From Liolophura sinensis (Eukaryota; Mollusca; Polyplacophora; Chitonida; Chitonidae): 60,000 nucleotides of DNA. The notes under the pieces were generated by a model that was not told the DNA's origin, did not search any database, and was given only the letters and a program-made list of their open reading frames with translations. Every line of letters begins with the position of its first letter. Positions within the stretch are counted from its first letter, which is position 1. The stretch spans positions 13,759,608-13,819,607 of the forward strand of contig NC_088299.1 in NCBI RefSeq assembly GCF_032854445.1. Reading direction: 5' to 3'. A program made the translations under genes and the position numbers. Shown here piece by piece: positions 12,448 to 24,318 of this stretch.

Positions 12448-13530
12448 CATACAGCATATGACTTACTTGTGGCCTATCACTGTGTGGCTTGTTATTCATA
12501 CAGAATATAACTTACTTGTGGCCTATCACCATGTGTCTTGTTATTCATACAGCATATGACTTACTTGTGGCCTATCACCATGTGTCTTGTTCATACAGCA
12601 CATGACCTACTTGTGGCCTATCACCATGTGTCTTGTTATTCATACAGCACATGACTTACTTGTGGCCTATCACCATGTGTCTTGTTATTCATACAGCATA
12701 TGACTTACTTGTGGCCTATCACCATGTGTCTTGTTCATACAGCACATGACTTACTTGTGGCCTATCGCTGTGTGGCTTGTTGTTCATACAGCACATGACT
12801 TACTTGTGGCCTATCGCTGTGTGGCTTGTTGTTCATACAGCACATGACTTACTTGTGGCCTATCGCTGTGTGGCTTGTTGTTCATACAGCACATGACTTA
12901 CTTGTGGCCTATCACTGTGTGGCTTGTTGTTCGTACAGCACATGACTTACTTGTGGCCTATCACCATGTGTCTTGTTCATACAGCACATGACTTACTTGT
13001 GGCCTATCGCTGTGTGGCTTGTTGTTCATACAACACATGACTTACTTGTGGCCTATCGCTGTGTGGCTTGTTCATACAGCACATGACTTACTTGTGGCCT
13101 ATCACTGTGTGGCTTGTTGTTCGTACAGCACATGACTTACTTGTGGCCTATCACCATGTGTCTTGTTCATACAGCACATGACTTACTTGTGGCCTATCGC
13201 TGTGTGGCTTGTTGTTCATACAACACATGACTTACTTGTGGCCTATCGCTGTGTGGCTTGTTCATACAGCACATGACTTACTTGTGGCCTATCACTGTGT
13301 GGCTTGTTGTTCATACAGCACATGACTTACTTGTGGCCTATCGCTGTGTGGCTTGTTATTCATACAGCACATGACTTACTTGTGGCCTATCGCTGTGTGG
13401 CTTGTTGTTCATACAGCACATGACTTACTTGTGGCCTATCGCTGTGTGGCTTGTTATTCATACAACACATGGCTTACTTGTGGCCTATCGCTGTGTGGCT
13501 TGTTGTTCATACAACACATGGCTTACTTGT
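12448..13530 (+). repeat. 49-bp minisatellite downstream of RABGGTA
   Basis: About 22 units: CATACAGCACATGACTTACT, TGTGGCCTATC(A/G)C, then (T/C)(G/A)TGTG(G/T)CTTGTT with optional GTT/ATT. Units alternate between an ACCATGTGTC and a GCTGTGTGGC version, and a roughly 240-base block (about 12880-13120) is repeated next to itself. No coding signal. Confidence 0.93.
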
Positions 13531-14745
13531 AATTATCAAGTTAACGGGTCAGCACTGGATGATTCACCTTAATGGCTTATAGGCCGAATTGTTTATTCGT
13601 TCATCAAGGATGTTTTAAGGCATCCGATGCCCTCAAAGTGTAACATTCTATGCCTTGCAGGATGACCATGGTGAGTCCTTCACAATATTATAAGCGTTTA
13701 TTTCCTCATGACTATATAAAAAAATCAAATCTTTTTTATTTTCTGTTTACTTCGATTAGTAGGCCTACATGCACCTTATTTTCAACCTTGTGAAGACGGT
13801 GCCGGTGTTGTCATTCCTTATTTGTGCTGCTTCACTGGCAACATATACATGTACCTCAGTGCTGTTGTTCCCATTGCAGAGCTTCACAGAGCAAATTAAG
13901 TGTTGTACGAACTTTGATAATATACACCATCAATGTAGATTGTGCATCCTTGAAAATCACCGAATCTCTTTGATCAGAGTTGGTAAAGTACCTTATAAAA
14001 CGGTATACCTTACCGAGTCGACCAGTACTTAGTTTTCATCAAATGCAAACTGGCGAGGAAACACGAAGACAGCATGGACATTTTATTGCGCGAATCTGAA
14101 TTGAAACCACGTCTTCAGTTGCGAGCCGGTCTTTGGCTCTATGGATTGTGAGTATAGTTTCATGTAAATCATAATAACCGAATCACTATACTTAGTATCG
14201 TTATATTTGTTATAGCACAGATACTGGAGAAAATACTAAACCATCCGAGACGTATACTTCGGTTTGAAATTAGTGGAATACATATCGTGACAAACGCGAT
14301 AACCAACTGCTGTCACACAAGATGCAGGTTTAATGCCAACTTATGACCGGGAATAAGTTGACTCGCCCGGTTTCTCTGTGTGCATTGCCAGTGAATACAA
14401 GCGGTCGATGGGCATGTGCGCAGGCTTAATACGTTTGTTGAAGACAATGTTGCAAGGAGTTTTAGAGTAGGGCAAAGACAGTCCTGAAGCGCTCAGCATG
14501 ACAGATGTGCAATGAGAAGATTGTGACAACCTCTCGAAGCATTATGGCAAGAATACCTGCTTATTTAATGTAAATGACCATGGGGTTAGCTGGTCGCCTT
14601 GGTGTTTGTCACTAACCAAAAGGAAAGACTGTATGCGATGGGCACATGCAGAGCTTGATAATGGTGAACTCTGAAACTAAGACTAAAATCTGTTATAAAG
14701 TAACATACCCTGTAAATCTGTTTTGCCGAGATGAATTTGGTGTTG
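13531..14745. other. Intergenic stretch, nothing recognised
   Basis: No exon with family resemblance and no structured RNA were recognised. A short frame at 14074-14147 ends at a donor-like GTGAGT but has no other support. Confidence 0.5.
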
Positions 14746-14757
14746 TCATATGCTGAA

Positions 14758-14938
14758 ACGCCAGCATGGCGTAATGACATAGGAATCTCCCACCAATGCG
14801 GTTGCTGTGACTTCAAGCCTAGCTCACGCTGGCTTCCTCTCCGGTCATACGTGGGAAGGTCCGCTAGCAACCTTGTGTAAGTAAAATGTTCATGACTACG
14901 GCGTGAAACACCAATCCAATAAATACTAGTAAATAAAT
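14758..14938 (+). mobile_element. SINE-A with an internal deletion
   Basis: Retains GCGTAATGAC, CACCAATGCGGTTGCTGTGA, GCTTCCTCTCCGGTCATACG and the ACACCAATCCAATAAAT tail, but lacks the middle block between AGCAACCT and GTGTAAGT. Perfect 12-bp duplication TCATATGCTGAA at 14746-14757 and 14939-14950. Confidence 0.85.
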
Positions 14939-15689
14939 TCATATGCTGAACACAGCATGTCGACGCTAAATTATATAAACAATTACGAAATGCTCATTTT
15001 CTGTGGGGATGCGTGTTGTAATAAGGTCTTTCTGAGTGGATGGCTTCAAATTAATCCTTGAAGAATCCCTTATACGCGGACTTTAGCCAGAAAGCGCCAA
15101 GAAACAATTTCTAGTATTTTAGAAATTCTGCAGAGAAAGCTTCAGTTTCTTAACGCTTTTTTGGCTTAAATACATGTTATTTCAGCTTCTTGACGTGGAT
15201 GGAACACTGTACACCCTATAGTCTAAACGTCAGCGATTGAAAAATACAAAACAAACCCTTTTTTCCCACGGTCCCATGCTCTGCTTTGTCGGTTTTTCAA
15301 TAAACCACGAAATTGTAACCCTACGTTAGTGTAGGCCGAATATAATAAGGTACTGGGTTGTTAAGTTATACTAGGTTAACTTGTAAATGTACACTTTAAA
15401 ATAGTTCATCTCACAGAGTAAATAAACGACTGGCTGAGATCATATTCCTGTATTGGTAAAGCACATATACAAGTATATACTTCTCATCTTTTGTTGAATA
15501 ACGTCAGTTGTCAAAAATACGTAATATATCAGCTCACCTTTTAGCCTGATTCTTCGAGGCATCTTAATTTAATTAGGTTTTTAACAAGTACAGGTGCTGT
15601 TGGCTTCTTAAACTTGATTGTGATGAATAAATTTATTTCCAGCTTAGGCTTTTTGATTTACAAGCTAAAGTGAAATGTAGGCGTGTCTT

Positions 15690-15892
15690 CACACGCTGAC
15701 GTCAGTGGTGTTTGCGGGATGAGATACCATCACAGGTGATGGCCAGAGTACTCGCGTCACACTCGGGCTATTTGACTGGCACATCCTTCGTTAACTGCAT
15801 CTCTTTCACTAATTTGATCAGACGTTTAGACTCCACAGTTATAAGAGGATAAACAACAAAGGATATACTAACAGCTTTACCACCTGGCGAAG
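15690..15892 (+). promoter_or_regulatory. Possible promoter and untranslated first exon for the SnoaL-like gene
   Basis: The 10-base palindrome CTGACGTCAG (15696-15705) contains a full CRE (TGACGTCA). A TATA-like TTATAAGA follows at 15839-15846, and a strong 5' splice donor GAAG|GTAAGA is at 15892/15893. A matching acceptor with a long pyrimidine tract (TTTTTCTTTCTACAG) ends at 24266, 52 bases before the ATG of the SnoaL-like gene. I infer a non-coding first exon spliced over about 8.4 kb. The elements are seen; their connection is inference, and the TATA-like box is closer to the donor than a normal promoter-exon distance would favour. Confidence 0.3.
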
Positions 15893-16329
15893 GTAAGATT
15901 CTATTTCGTTGCTAAAAAAGCACGAATAAAGCTAAGCTTTTGCAATGTATGTATATCTACCAAGACGCGTGGACTGACTGTCAGGCAATTTAATTGTACT
16001 GAACACATGTCATATGGTACTAAATGCCAAACATGTCGTTAGTCTGAGTATTTTTAAGAGGAATTCTATAGATCTGTATATTTTATCCCTGTGATTTGTT
16101 AGTGATTCGTTACACTGAATTTTAATTATGTGCGACCGAATGTGACAGAAGTAAATGTGACCGAATATGGAAATACGTGGAAAATGCACATATTTGCGTT
16201 GGGTGGGTTCAGGCAAAGGCCAACCACTGGTGAATCGGGGTTTGTGCCATGTATATGTGCCCTGTTTCCTCTAGGCCTGCTTCCTTATATGCATGCCCTA
16301 AAACCGACAAGGTTGTAAATGTAAGCGAA

Positions 16330-16560
16330 ACATCAAGTCCAGTTCATGCGGTCGCTGTGAGTTCAAGTCTAGTTCACGCTGGCTTCCTCTCCGACCATAC
16401 GTGGCAAGGTGTGTCATCAACCTGCGGATGGTCGTGGGTTTCCCCTGGACGCTGCTCGGTTTCCTCCCACCATAAACGAATGTAAGTGAAACATTGTTGG
16501 GTATACCTGGGATATGGCGTTTAACCACGTGAAAATCTTCAAAAAGAGATAAATGAATAG
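16330..16560 (+). mobile_element. Diverged SINE-A
   Basis: Recognisable by TGCGGTCGCTGTGAGTTCAA, GCTTCCTCTCCGACCATACG, CCTGCGGATGGTCGTGGG and GTTTCCTCCCACCATAA. The tail is decayed and no duplication was found. Confidence 0.75.
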
Positions 16561-17183
16561 AGTGAGCTGCTTCAGTTGTGGTGAACGGGAGCTCCACAGC
16601 TAGCACAAAGGTAGGCTACAGTTATGGAAGGCGTACACGCGAGTACATCTGTGCACAAAGAATTTGAGTAAAATTGTCGAACATATGTAGGACAGTAACA
16701 ATTCTCTTTTTGTAGCAAGGACCTGTGATTTCTGTGCTTCCCATGCATGTAGTCTGAGATAACAATCGTATGAGTAATAACAGAGATAGTTCACACTTAT
16801 TTTCTCTGAAGGTGATACTGTAAATGGAGATTGAGTTACGTGATGTGAGCTTTACATATAGGCTATTGGTAGACCCACTGCACATATCTATCTACAGGCT
16901 GGTCGGCGGAAATTTCCCTTAGAAATTTAGACTTCTGCGTCAGTGGTTGTTGGTCAAACTGCAGCAGTCTCCCCCTCACATAGGGTTTAAAATGGAACTT
17001 TTACAGACAATAAATTTAGGTCTACGTTTAAGGTCAAAGTATTTTTTTTTAGACATACATGTAGACCTGTACTGTAGAACTATAAAACACAATACACATC
17101 AGGTGCGCAAAAAATAAATATTTGAGCTGCTACAAGAAAAAGTGTTTTACCAAACGTGTGGCCATGCTGATAAGAAATGTATT

Positions 17184-17385
17184 TACTTATTTATTTGATT
17201 GGAGTTTTACGCCGTACTCGAAAACATTTCACTTATACGACGGCGACCAGCATTATGGTGGGAAGAAACTGGGAAGAGCTTGGCGGAAAACCCACGACCA
17301 TCAGCAGGTTGCTGACACGCCATCCGCAGATTGCTGCAGACCATCCTGAGGTTGCTGGCAGACATTCCCACATACGACTGGAGTA
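17184..17385 (-). mobile_element. SINE-A, minus strand, with a local internal expansion
   Basis: Antisense tail TTTATTTGATTGGAGTTTTA, then CAGCATTATGGTGGGAAGAA, ACCCACGACCATCAGCAGG and ACATTCCCACATACGACTGG. The region complementary to 'CAGCAACCTGCGGATGG' is repeated about three times (GTTGCTGACACGCCATCCGC, GATTGCTGCAGACCATCCTG, GGTTGCTGGCAGAC), a small tandem gain. Confidence 0.8.
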
Positions 17386-18209
17386 ATCCTAAGGAAATGA
17401 ACTGCACAAAGAAAGAGTTATTTTTATTGTTTGATTTTTCACGAAGACCATCCATGCCGAAAGGCGGCTTTATATTTACAGTGCTCCGATTTCCTACATC
17501 TGTTAATTTGCGCCATCACCGATTTATAAATGAAAGGCCTTAATTGAGCACGACGTGGAGCACAGCTCAAATAAACCAGTACATGTTTGATAATAATTTA
17601 CATTATAGTAGGCTCTATATGTTTTACGTGAAATTCTAAGTACTTTCATGTTTTCCTTTCACCTTCCTGTTTATTCACTCAGAATACAAATCTGAAGTGA
17701 TGTGGTCTGACAACAGTAGAGTTTTTGGTAGTGAAGTGAAGAGTGATGTATAGGCTACGTATGTGAGAATATAGCCCGGCGAGCATGTATAACAGGTCCT
17801 GCTAAGACAGCTGTACATCACCTAAACCTTGTTGGTTTGTTTATTCACCATAGCGCCAGGTGTCAAAATATCGCGTTAAATCAAGGGTGAAGTCCCATGG
17901 ACACGTTCTCTCCCATTGCCAATTTGCACTGAAGTTGACTGGGTTAATTTCCACCAGTCTCCCAACCTATATACATGGGTAACTGATGAACACTTCAGCT
18001 GTGTAAACTGCAGTTTCCATTCGCGAGAAATTAAATACCTAAACGAATATCTAAAATATGAGTTTATTAGTTTCGTTAGTCTGATGTGATGGGAAACATA
18101 TCACCCGCATCTTGCCCGCGCCTGCATACACCTCGTATCTTTTGCGCGCCTGACACTATCCGACTCCACGACCTTTGCCTATAGGTGTGTGATGTATTTC
18201 ACGGTATAG

Positions 18210-19965
18210 TTCCATACGGACGGATCAGAAGGCGAATATACAGATCAGTGTGTCTCGGGATAGATCGTGCAGATGTTAAATAAATAAATCGATAAGGAAC
18301 AGATCAGTGCGTACACTGACGGATAAGTATGTCGATGGACGGGTCAGAGTGTAGACGGACGGATCTGTGTTTCGACGGAAGGATCAGTGTGAAGACGGAC
18401 GGATCAATGTGTCGATGGACGGGTCAGCGTGTGAACAGACGGGTCAGTGTTTGGATGGAGTGAGTGAGTGAGTGAGTGCTTGGGGTTTAACGTCGTACTC
18501 AACAATTTTTCAGTCATATGACGACGAAGGAATCCTTAGGGTGTATGTACGTGTAATGTGCCTCCTTGTTGCAGGACGGATTTCCACCGCTCTTTTATTT
18601 AGTGCTGCTCCACTGAGACGACTTACAAAAGGCAAGTAAGCCACCCCGCCCGAGCCATTATACTGATACGGGTCAACCATTCATTGCACTATCCTCTTCA
18701 TGCTGAACGCCAAGCGAGGAAGTTACAACTTCCTCTTTTAAAGTCTTAGGTGTGACTCGATCAAGGATTGATCCTGGATCTACCGGTCCCGAAGCGGACT
18801 GTGTGGATGGACGAATCAGTGTGTCGATAGATCAGTGTGTAGACGGACGGATCAGATTGCAAATGTACAGATCAGTGTGACTCAGGATAGATGATGCATA
18901 TGTTAAATAAATAAATCGATAAGGCAACTGACGAATCAGTGTTTAAATGAACGAATCAGTGTCAATTATAGACACATCCGCGTGTCTATGCATGGATCGA
19001 TGTGTCAACGGATGGATCAGTATGTACAAGGTTAAATGGAAGGATGGTTCATCGCATCCAAAGCGGGGTCAGTGGGTTGACTGACGGAACGGTGTGTAGA
19101 CGGACGTATCCGTGTGTCGATAGACGGATCAGTGTGTCGATGGACAGATCAGTGTGTACACCGACGGATAAGTACGTCGATGGACGGATCAGTGTGTAGA
19201 CGGACGGATCGGTGTTTCGACGGAAAGATCAGTGTGAAAACGGACGGATCATGTGTCAATGGATGGATCAGTATGTAGACGGGCGGAGCAGTGTGTCGAG
19301 AGACGGATCAATGTGTGGATGGACGGGTCAGCGTGTGGACAGACGGATCAGTGTGTCGATGGACGAATCAGTGTGTCCATGGACGGATCAGTTTGCAAAT
19401 GTACAGATCAGTGTGTCTCAGGATGGATCATGTAGATGTTAAATAAATAAATCGATAAGGCAACTGACGAATCAGTGTGTAAATGAACGAATCAGTGTCA
19501 ATTTTGGACACATCCGCGTGTCTATTTATGGATCGATGTGTCAACGGATGGATCAGTATGTACAAGTTTAAGTGGAAGGATGGGACATTGTATCATTGTA
19601 TCTGATGGACAGATCAGTGTGTCGATGGATGGATCAGTGTGGAGACGGACGGATCAGTGTGTTGATGGACGGATAAGTGTGGAGACGGACGGACTAGTGT
19701 TTCGACCTACCGATCAGTGTGTAGACGAACGGATCATTGTGTTGATGGATGGATCAGTGTGTCGATGGACGGATCAGCGTGTGGACGGACGGATCAGTGT
19801 GTCGATGGACGAAGCAGTGAGTCGATAGACGGATTAATGCGCAGACGGACGGATCAGTGTGTAGACGTACGGATCAGTGTGTCGATGGACAGATCAGTGT
19901 GTAGACGGACGGATCAGTGTGTCGACTGTTGGATCATTGAGTAGGCGGATGGATCAGTGAGTAAC
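18210..19965 (+). repeat. 20-bp minisatellite with larger duplicated blocks
   Basis: Units are of the form GTGTGTCGATGGACGGATCA with GTAGACGGACGGATCA variants. A roughly 190-base block containing TTAAATAAATAAATCGATAA and ACATCCGCGTGTCTAT occurs at about 18868-19060 and 19403-19595, and its first part also at about 18238-18300. A minus-strand SINE sits inside (18460-18800). The 20-bp unit gives partly open frames on several frames (VDGRISVSMDGS-like), which I regard as repeat artefacts. Confidence 0.93.
18460..18800 (-). mobile_element. SINE-B inserted in the minisatellite, 5' truncated
   Basis: Antisense GTGAGTGAGTGAGTGAGTGC, TTGGGGTTTAACGTCGTACT, CGAGCCATTATACTGATACG and GATCTACCGGTCCCGAAGCG. 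It is a close relative of 1384-1740 but stops before the A box (it begins at GTCCGCTTCGGG in sense), so it lacks half its promoter. Flanks GTTTGGATGGA (18449-18459) and GTGTGGATGGA (18801-18811) could be an 11-bp duplication with one mismatch, or simply two array units. Confidence 0.88.
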
Positions 19966-22112
19966 AGGGAAATCCGTTGCTTATGGACAGACAATTAAAT
20001 CCAGTGAGGTATCAGTATTTCATTCAGCAAAACAATTAAAAACGTATGGTAGTAATCATCAGATCAAGTCAGTGAACCAATTAAGAGATTGTTCGCGACG
20101 TATGCACAATATACATACATATAAATCAGCCAGCTCTCAAACCATGAAATATGCACTCTGCATGCGGAATACGTACAATGAGTACTTTCAGAGTGAATCG
20201 TGTAAGGGTCCTGCAACGCAAAAAACCCTCACATTGGACGTTAAATACCTTATAATCAGCGGTAAAATACATTATGTATGCGACGCTAAAATATCTTATT
20301 TTTGATGCTTAAATACTTTACAGATCACGCTAAAGTACCGTTTATGTAACGCTGCAAGAGAAAACAGTCCTTTATATGACATGTGGGTCTAAAGTAAGTT
20401 AAACATGGAGGGGATATAGATAGACAAAATGCTACTTGCATGCCGGCTGTAACTCTTCAACCCTGATTCAACCCTGCTTTTTATGTGCAACGAAAACTGA
20501 CAAATGTTGACAACATCAGACTTTGAAAATGTTTTTATTGTTCACAGAACGCTTCGAAAACAGGAATTATGTCAAGCCAGTTACTGGTATACACATTAAG
20601 TACATTTGTAAAGGTGTTATTAAATAATCCCCAGGGGCACAAAAAAACTGCCAGTCTCAACCAATGAGAAGACAGCATGCAGTTTGCAAATGAAACCGCG
20701 TTTGACCCAGCATTGAACTAAAACTGTTTTTTTTTTGTCGAGGTCATACATTGGTGATAACTCATGTGAGGCGACATTCTACTATTCACCTACCTATACT
20801 TCATTAAAGCATTGTTAGAGACCGGAGATTCCTCCCTTGGGTTATACTCGGACCGCCCCACTCTCATCTCTTGACTGTACATTAAACATCTGAATAGTTC
20901 CGTGCTCAAGTGCTCTTTATATTGGGTGGTCGCAGGGTACTCCAGATATGACAGGGGGTGAAGTGTTCGTATGAAAAGAGTAATTATTTCCACACCGTTC
21001 CCCTCGAAATATTAGCAGTGAAAGATATAGGCTTTCCTCACAGAACCTACTTGGACGCGTTATGTTTTCATCTCTCTAACACCCGGACGCTGCGAGGCAT
21101 ACCTACGTTTAAATCTAGAAAAAAAAAGTTGACAAGAGGAACGTAAGACGCAACCCGCCTTTGGATTTGGACTTTTGTGTTTCTGTTTGAGAAACTGCAA
21201 CTTTCCCAGGTAAAGAACTTTGTGAACTTCTTTGTATCAGAGTAAGTTTATTTGTTCTCTATACAGAAAACATGCCATGCCTGCATGAGAACATTCATGA
21301 TGAATTGGGCAGGCCATGATGGTGCAGATTGTAATGATTTTATATCTTAACTGGATTATAGCAGTCCATAGATCCCCAACGAAATATAATAGTTTACTTC
21401 AATTATTTCAAAGTTTCCTTTTTAAACTGAAGATTGATTGTGTACGTTTTAAAAGAAGTTCTTGCATCAGACATTTAGTAATATATAAATACATTTATAT
21501 ACCGATACCGCAACTATAAATGTATTGACTCTCAGTCACGCTTCGCACACATGGGGTTCACGATAATACTGGTTACGGGAGCTCGTGGCGAGGGGATATG
21601 TTAAAGAATTCAGCTAAGGGTCTGGGATGGGCGATTTATTATAAGAGACGTTTTTCAGGAAAAATATAACCGCAGACATCAACCAGATATATACGCATGG
21701 CACCTTCATTTGATTAGCTGTCTGTCCCATATAGCATGAGTGAAACCTTGGAATAGACAAATACCGGTATGTATACGGTGTCTATATTTAACTAAAGCTT
21801 AACCTTCTTAAGAGTTTGGAAATTGTATTTTATTTTATTGCAAGGTGTTGCGACGTAGGCCGGTCAGATTTATCGACGCAAGAAACCGGATCTCGATCGA
21901 GAGCACGCGCTAAAGGACCGCCCTTCGCCAGGCACAAATGTAAAATGTATCCAATTTTAATCGTTATATGTTTACTTTTTGATACTCATTATAATGCATG
22001 GCAGTACATTGGTCATACCTAATTTCCACTGAAGTATGGCCACCGTAGATTTAAAACTTCTACTGATTGACCGAGGGTGCAAATAAGCGAGAGATAATGG
22101 TGTGAGGGATTT
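19966..22112. other. Non-coding stretch, nothing recognised
   Basis: AT-rich DNA with short poly-A/T runs. No exon with family resemblance was recognised on either strand. Confidence 0.5.
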
Positions 22113-22190
22113 TATCTATTTATTTGTGTGTATATTTGTTTGAATATTTCACTAATACGACGGCGGCCGGCATTATGGTGAGATGAAAAG
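22113..22190 (-). mobile_element. SINE-A fragment, minus strand
   Basis: TTTATCTATTTATTTG, then ATTTCACTAATACGACGGCG and GCCGGCATTATGGTGAGA: the antisense 3' part of the family. Confidence 0.65.
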
Positions 22191-22315
22191 GAATCAGGTG
22201 TGAGAGATACATATAAAGTCTGTATACTGTATCACAGTTATACAAGCTTGGCAGTTATACAAGATTGGCAGTTATACAAGTACTACATTTACACAATTAC
22301 CACAGATGTGCAAGC

Positions 22316-22319
<4 letters not shown>

Positions 22320-22363
<44 letters not shown>
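22320..22363. repeat. (AT)n microsatellite
   Basis: More than 40 bases of uninterrupted alternating AT, able to extrude a cruciform. No link to a gene is visible. Confidence 0.95.
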
Positions 22364-22365
<2 letters not shown>

Positions 22366-22600
22366 ACTATAGAGGAAACATCAATTGTGTACAGGCGTAT
22401 ACAGGCACTAAACGTCTCAAGTTAGCTTTTGTCCCATAAGGATAAAGCTGTTCAATTTTGTGTGTACCTCTATGCTCGCTTGTTACACACAAATACTATA
22501 TAGCAAAGCGATGGGTACCGAAAATAAGCCTTTATAGGCTATACGCCCTTGTGAAGTGGTTTAACTAAACCCTTAGTATGGAATAAATCACGCCAGAACA

Positions 22601-22739
22601 ATGATACATGCTGATCCGAACCTCCAGTGTCTTTTTCCATGTTTAGGAAAATCGCACACCTCAGGAAATCAGATATTTCCCATTTCCATGATGAGGATGG
22701 AATGAGGATACTCCGAATGCTGGGATCAGCATGTATCAT
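22601..22739. repeat. Inverted repeat, 17-bp perfect arms
   Basis: ATGATACATGCTGATCC (22601-22617) and its exact reverse complement (22723-22739) enclose about 105 bases. Only loose complementarity continues inward. It could be a foldback/MITE end or a decayed palindrome; no target duplication was identified. Confidence 0.7.
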
Positions 22740-23448
22740 CTTTTTTTTTTTCTTTATTTTTACGTGATTTTTTCCCCTTTTTATACTTGACACTGAAACA
22801 GCATTTCTTGCATACACTTTGATAAGTTCTGCATCATGTAAGTTGAGCTTATATTGACAGGATAGCAGCGCCAATAGAATTTCATGCAAACACAAATTAA
22901 GAACATTTTTTTATCAGCACCTCTGAGCAGATCTGAAATGTTAACAGCCAGTTACAATATGAAGTCGATGTGAAAACTAATGTGTAAAAATTCGATCCTC
23001 GTATCCACATTCGCTTGTAATCATTAAATGTTTACCTCTCTGAGATACATTCCGTTCGTTCGCGGAGCACAACGCATTTGATCACATCGTTTTCGATCTA
23101 GAACTATCCAGAAAAAAGTTTCATGTGGCTGTTTGCATGGAATATTCCAGTTCTAATGGCTCCAAAAGCCAGAACAAACACGCTCGACAAACAGTCACAG
23201 GCATTCACTCCTCCGAATGCTTGGCGTGGAAAGCTGAATGTATCACAAATATACAATGACTCCCCGATTTTCGCTACTAATTTGGCAACACAAGTAACTA
23301 TTCATCTAGTTTGGCCTTCATGCTGGGTTCAATATGCTTCTATAAGGAAAGAAGCGTATGTCAATTAAAGTGTTTTGTTGGAGAATTGTATACATCCACA
23401 GGGCAATACGATAGAATGAAGCCACTTTTCGTACAGAGTGGTTTGGGG

Positions 23449-23655
23449 TTATCGTTGGCTCAGACGACTGAAGCAATAACTTGCTGCGGCTAATACACCC
23501 TTCGTCAATGAGGTCGCGCGTTCGATTCCAGCTCTCGCTGGTTCAGCTGCGGTTTTAAGTCAGATGTGCTAGGTGCCTGGTGGAGGCCTATGGTTTACTC
23601 CGGGATCCTCGGTTTACTTTGCCCATAAACCTGTCCACCGCCATGTAAGCGAAAA
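23449..23655 (+). mobile_element. tRNA-derived SINE of a third type (family C)
   Basis: A tRNA-like head with GTTGGCTCAGACGACTGAAG and a good B box in GGTCGCGCGTTCGATTCC is followed by GGTTTACTCCGGGATCCTCG, CCATAAACCTGTCCACCGCC and GTAAGCGAAAAATTC. Its end abuts a minus-strand SINE-A fragment. Confidence 0.7.
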
Positions 23656-23658
23656 ATT

Positions 23659-23765
23659 CATATTTATTTGATTGGTGTTTTACGCCATACTCAGGATTAT
23701 TTCACTTATACGACAGCGGTGAGAGGAAATGGGACAGAACCCAGGCAAAAACCCACGTCCAGAAA
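23659..23765 (-). mobile_element. SINE-A fragment, minus strand
   Basis: TTTATTTGATTGGTGTTTTA, CGCCATACTCAG, TATACGACAGCGG and AAACCCACGTCC. The CAGCATTATGGTGGG part is deleted. Confidence 0.75.
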
Positions 23766-24318
23766 ACACATATTAAGTCCAAACACCAAAAAGGTAGATA
23801 CATGTGTTAAAGTCAGACCTATAGTAGCCGCTCATTAATGGTGATTACTCACTAACTGGATCTGAACAAAAACTTATTCTCAGATCGTCAGCTGTCCATC
23901 TAATCGAATAATTCTTGCTCCCTTTTAGTTTGGAGAAAGCAGTCTGTTTTTTCACTCATTTGTGAATTTAATCAGCGTTTCTGATTGGTTCTCAGTGTTG
24001 ACGCCTCCCATAGAGGTATCATTCATTGGGTTTGGTGTTCATGTTATGTATTTCATGCCTAGTAAGCTACGAGTCTGTATACGTAAACCACACATACAGA
24101 GGTCACGTTTTTTTCAGAGCATGCATCAACGCATAAACTAATTACATCTTTTGCAGGAAATATGATTCAAATTCATTAGCTACATTCTGCCACAATATTA
24201 TTGTAGCAGTACCATTGGAGGTGCAACGATTAGACTTATTCTTTTGCACCATTTTTCTTTCTACAGGTTCTGGTCTATCACGTGACATCAGTGGAAAAAA
24301 TTAGCTTGTGTGAGAAAA

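Noticed and set aside
14074-14147. A short ATG frame ending at a donor-like GTGAGT, as a possible first exon
   Set aside because: Twenty-five codons without family resemblance and with no in-phase acceptor that I could connect; kept only as an intergenic note.
14586-14942. A 118-codon minus-strand open frame
   Set aside because: It is largely antisense SINE-A sequence (14758-14938).
19002-19944. Several open frames encoding VDGRISVSMDGSV-like repeats
   Set aside because: They are produced by the 20-bp minisatellite, occur in several frames at once, and have no splice sites or family resemblance.
22539-22895. A 118-codon minus-strand open frame
   Set aside because: It covers the inverted repeat and a poly-A/T run, with a lysine homopolymer; no resemblance to any family.
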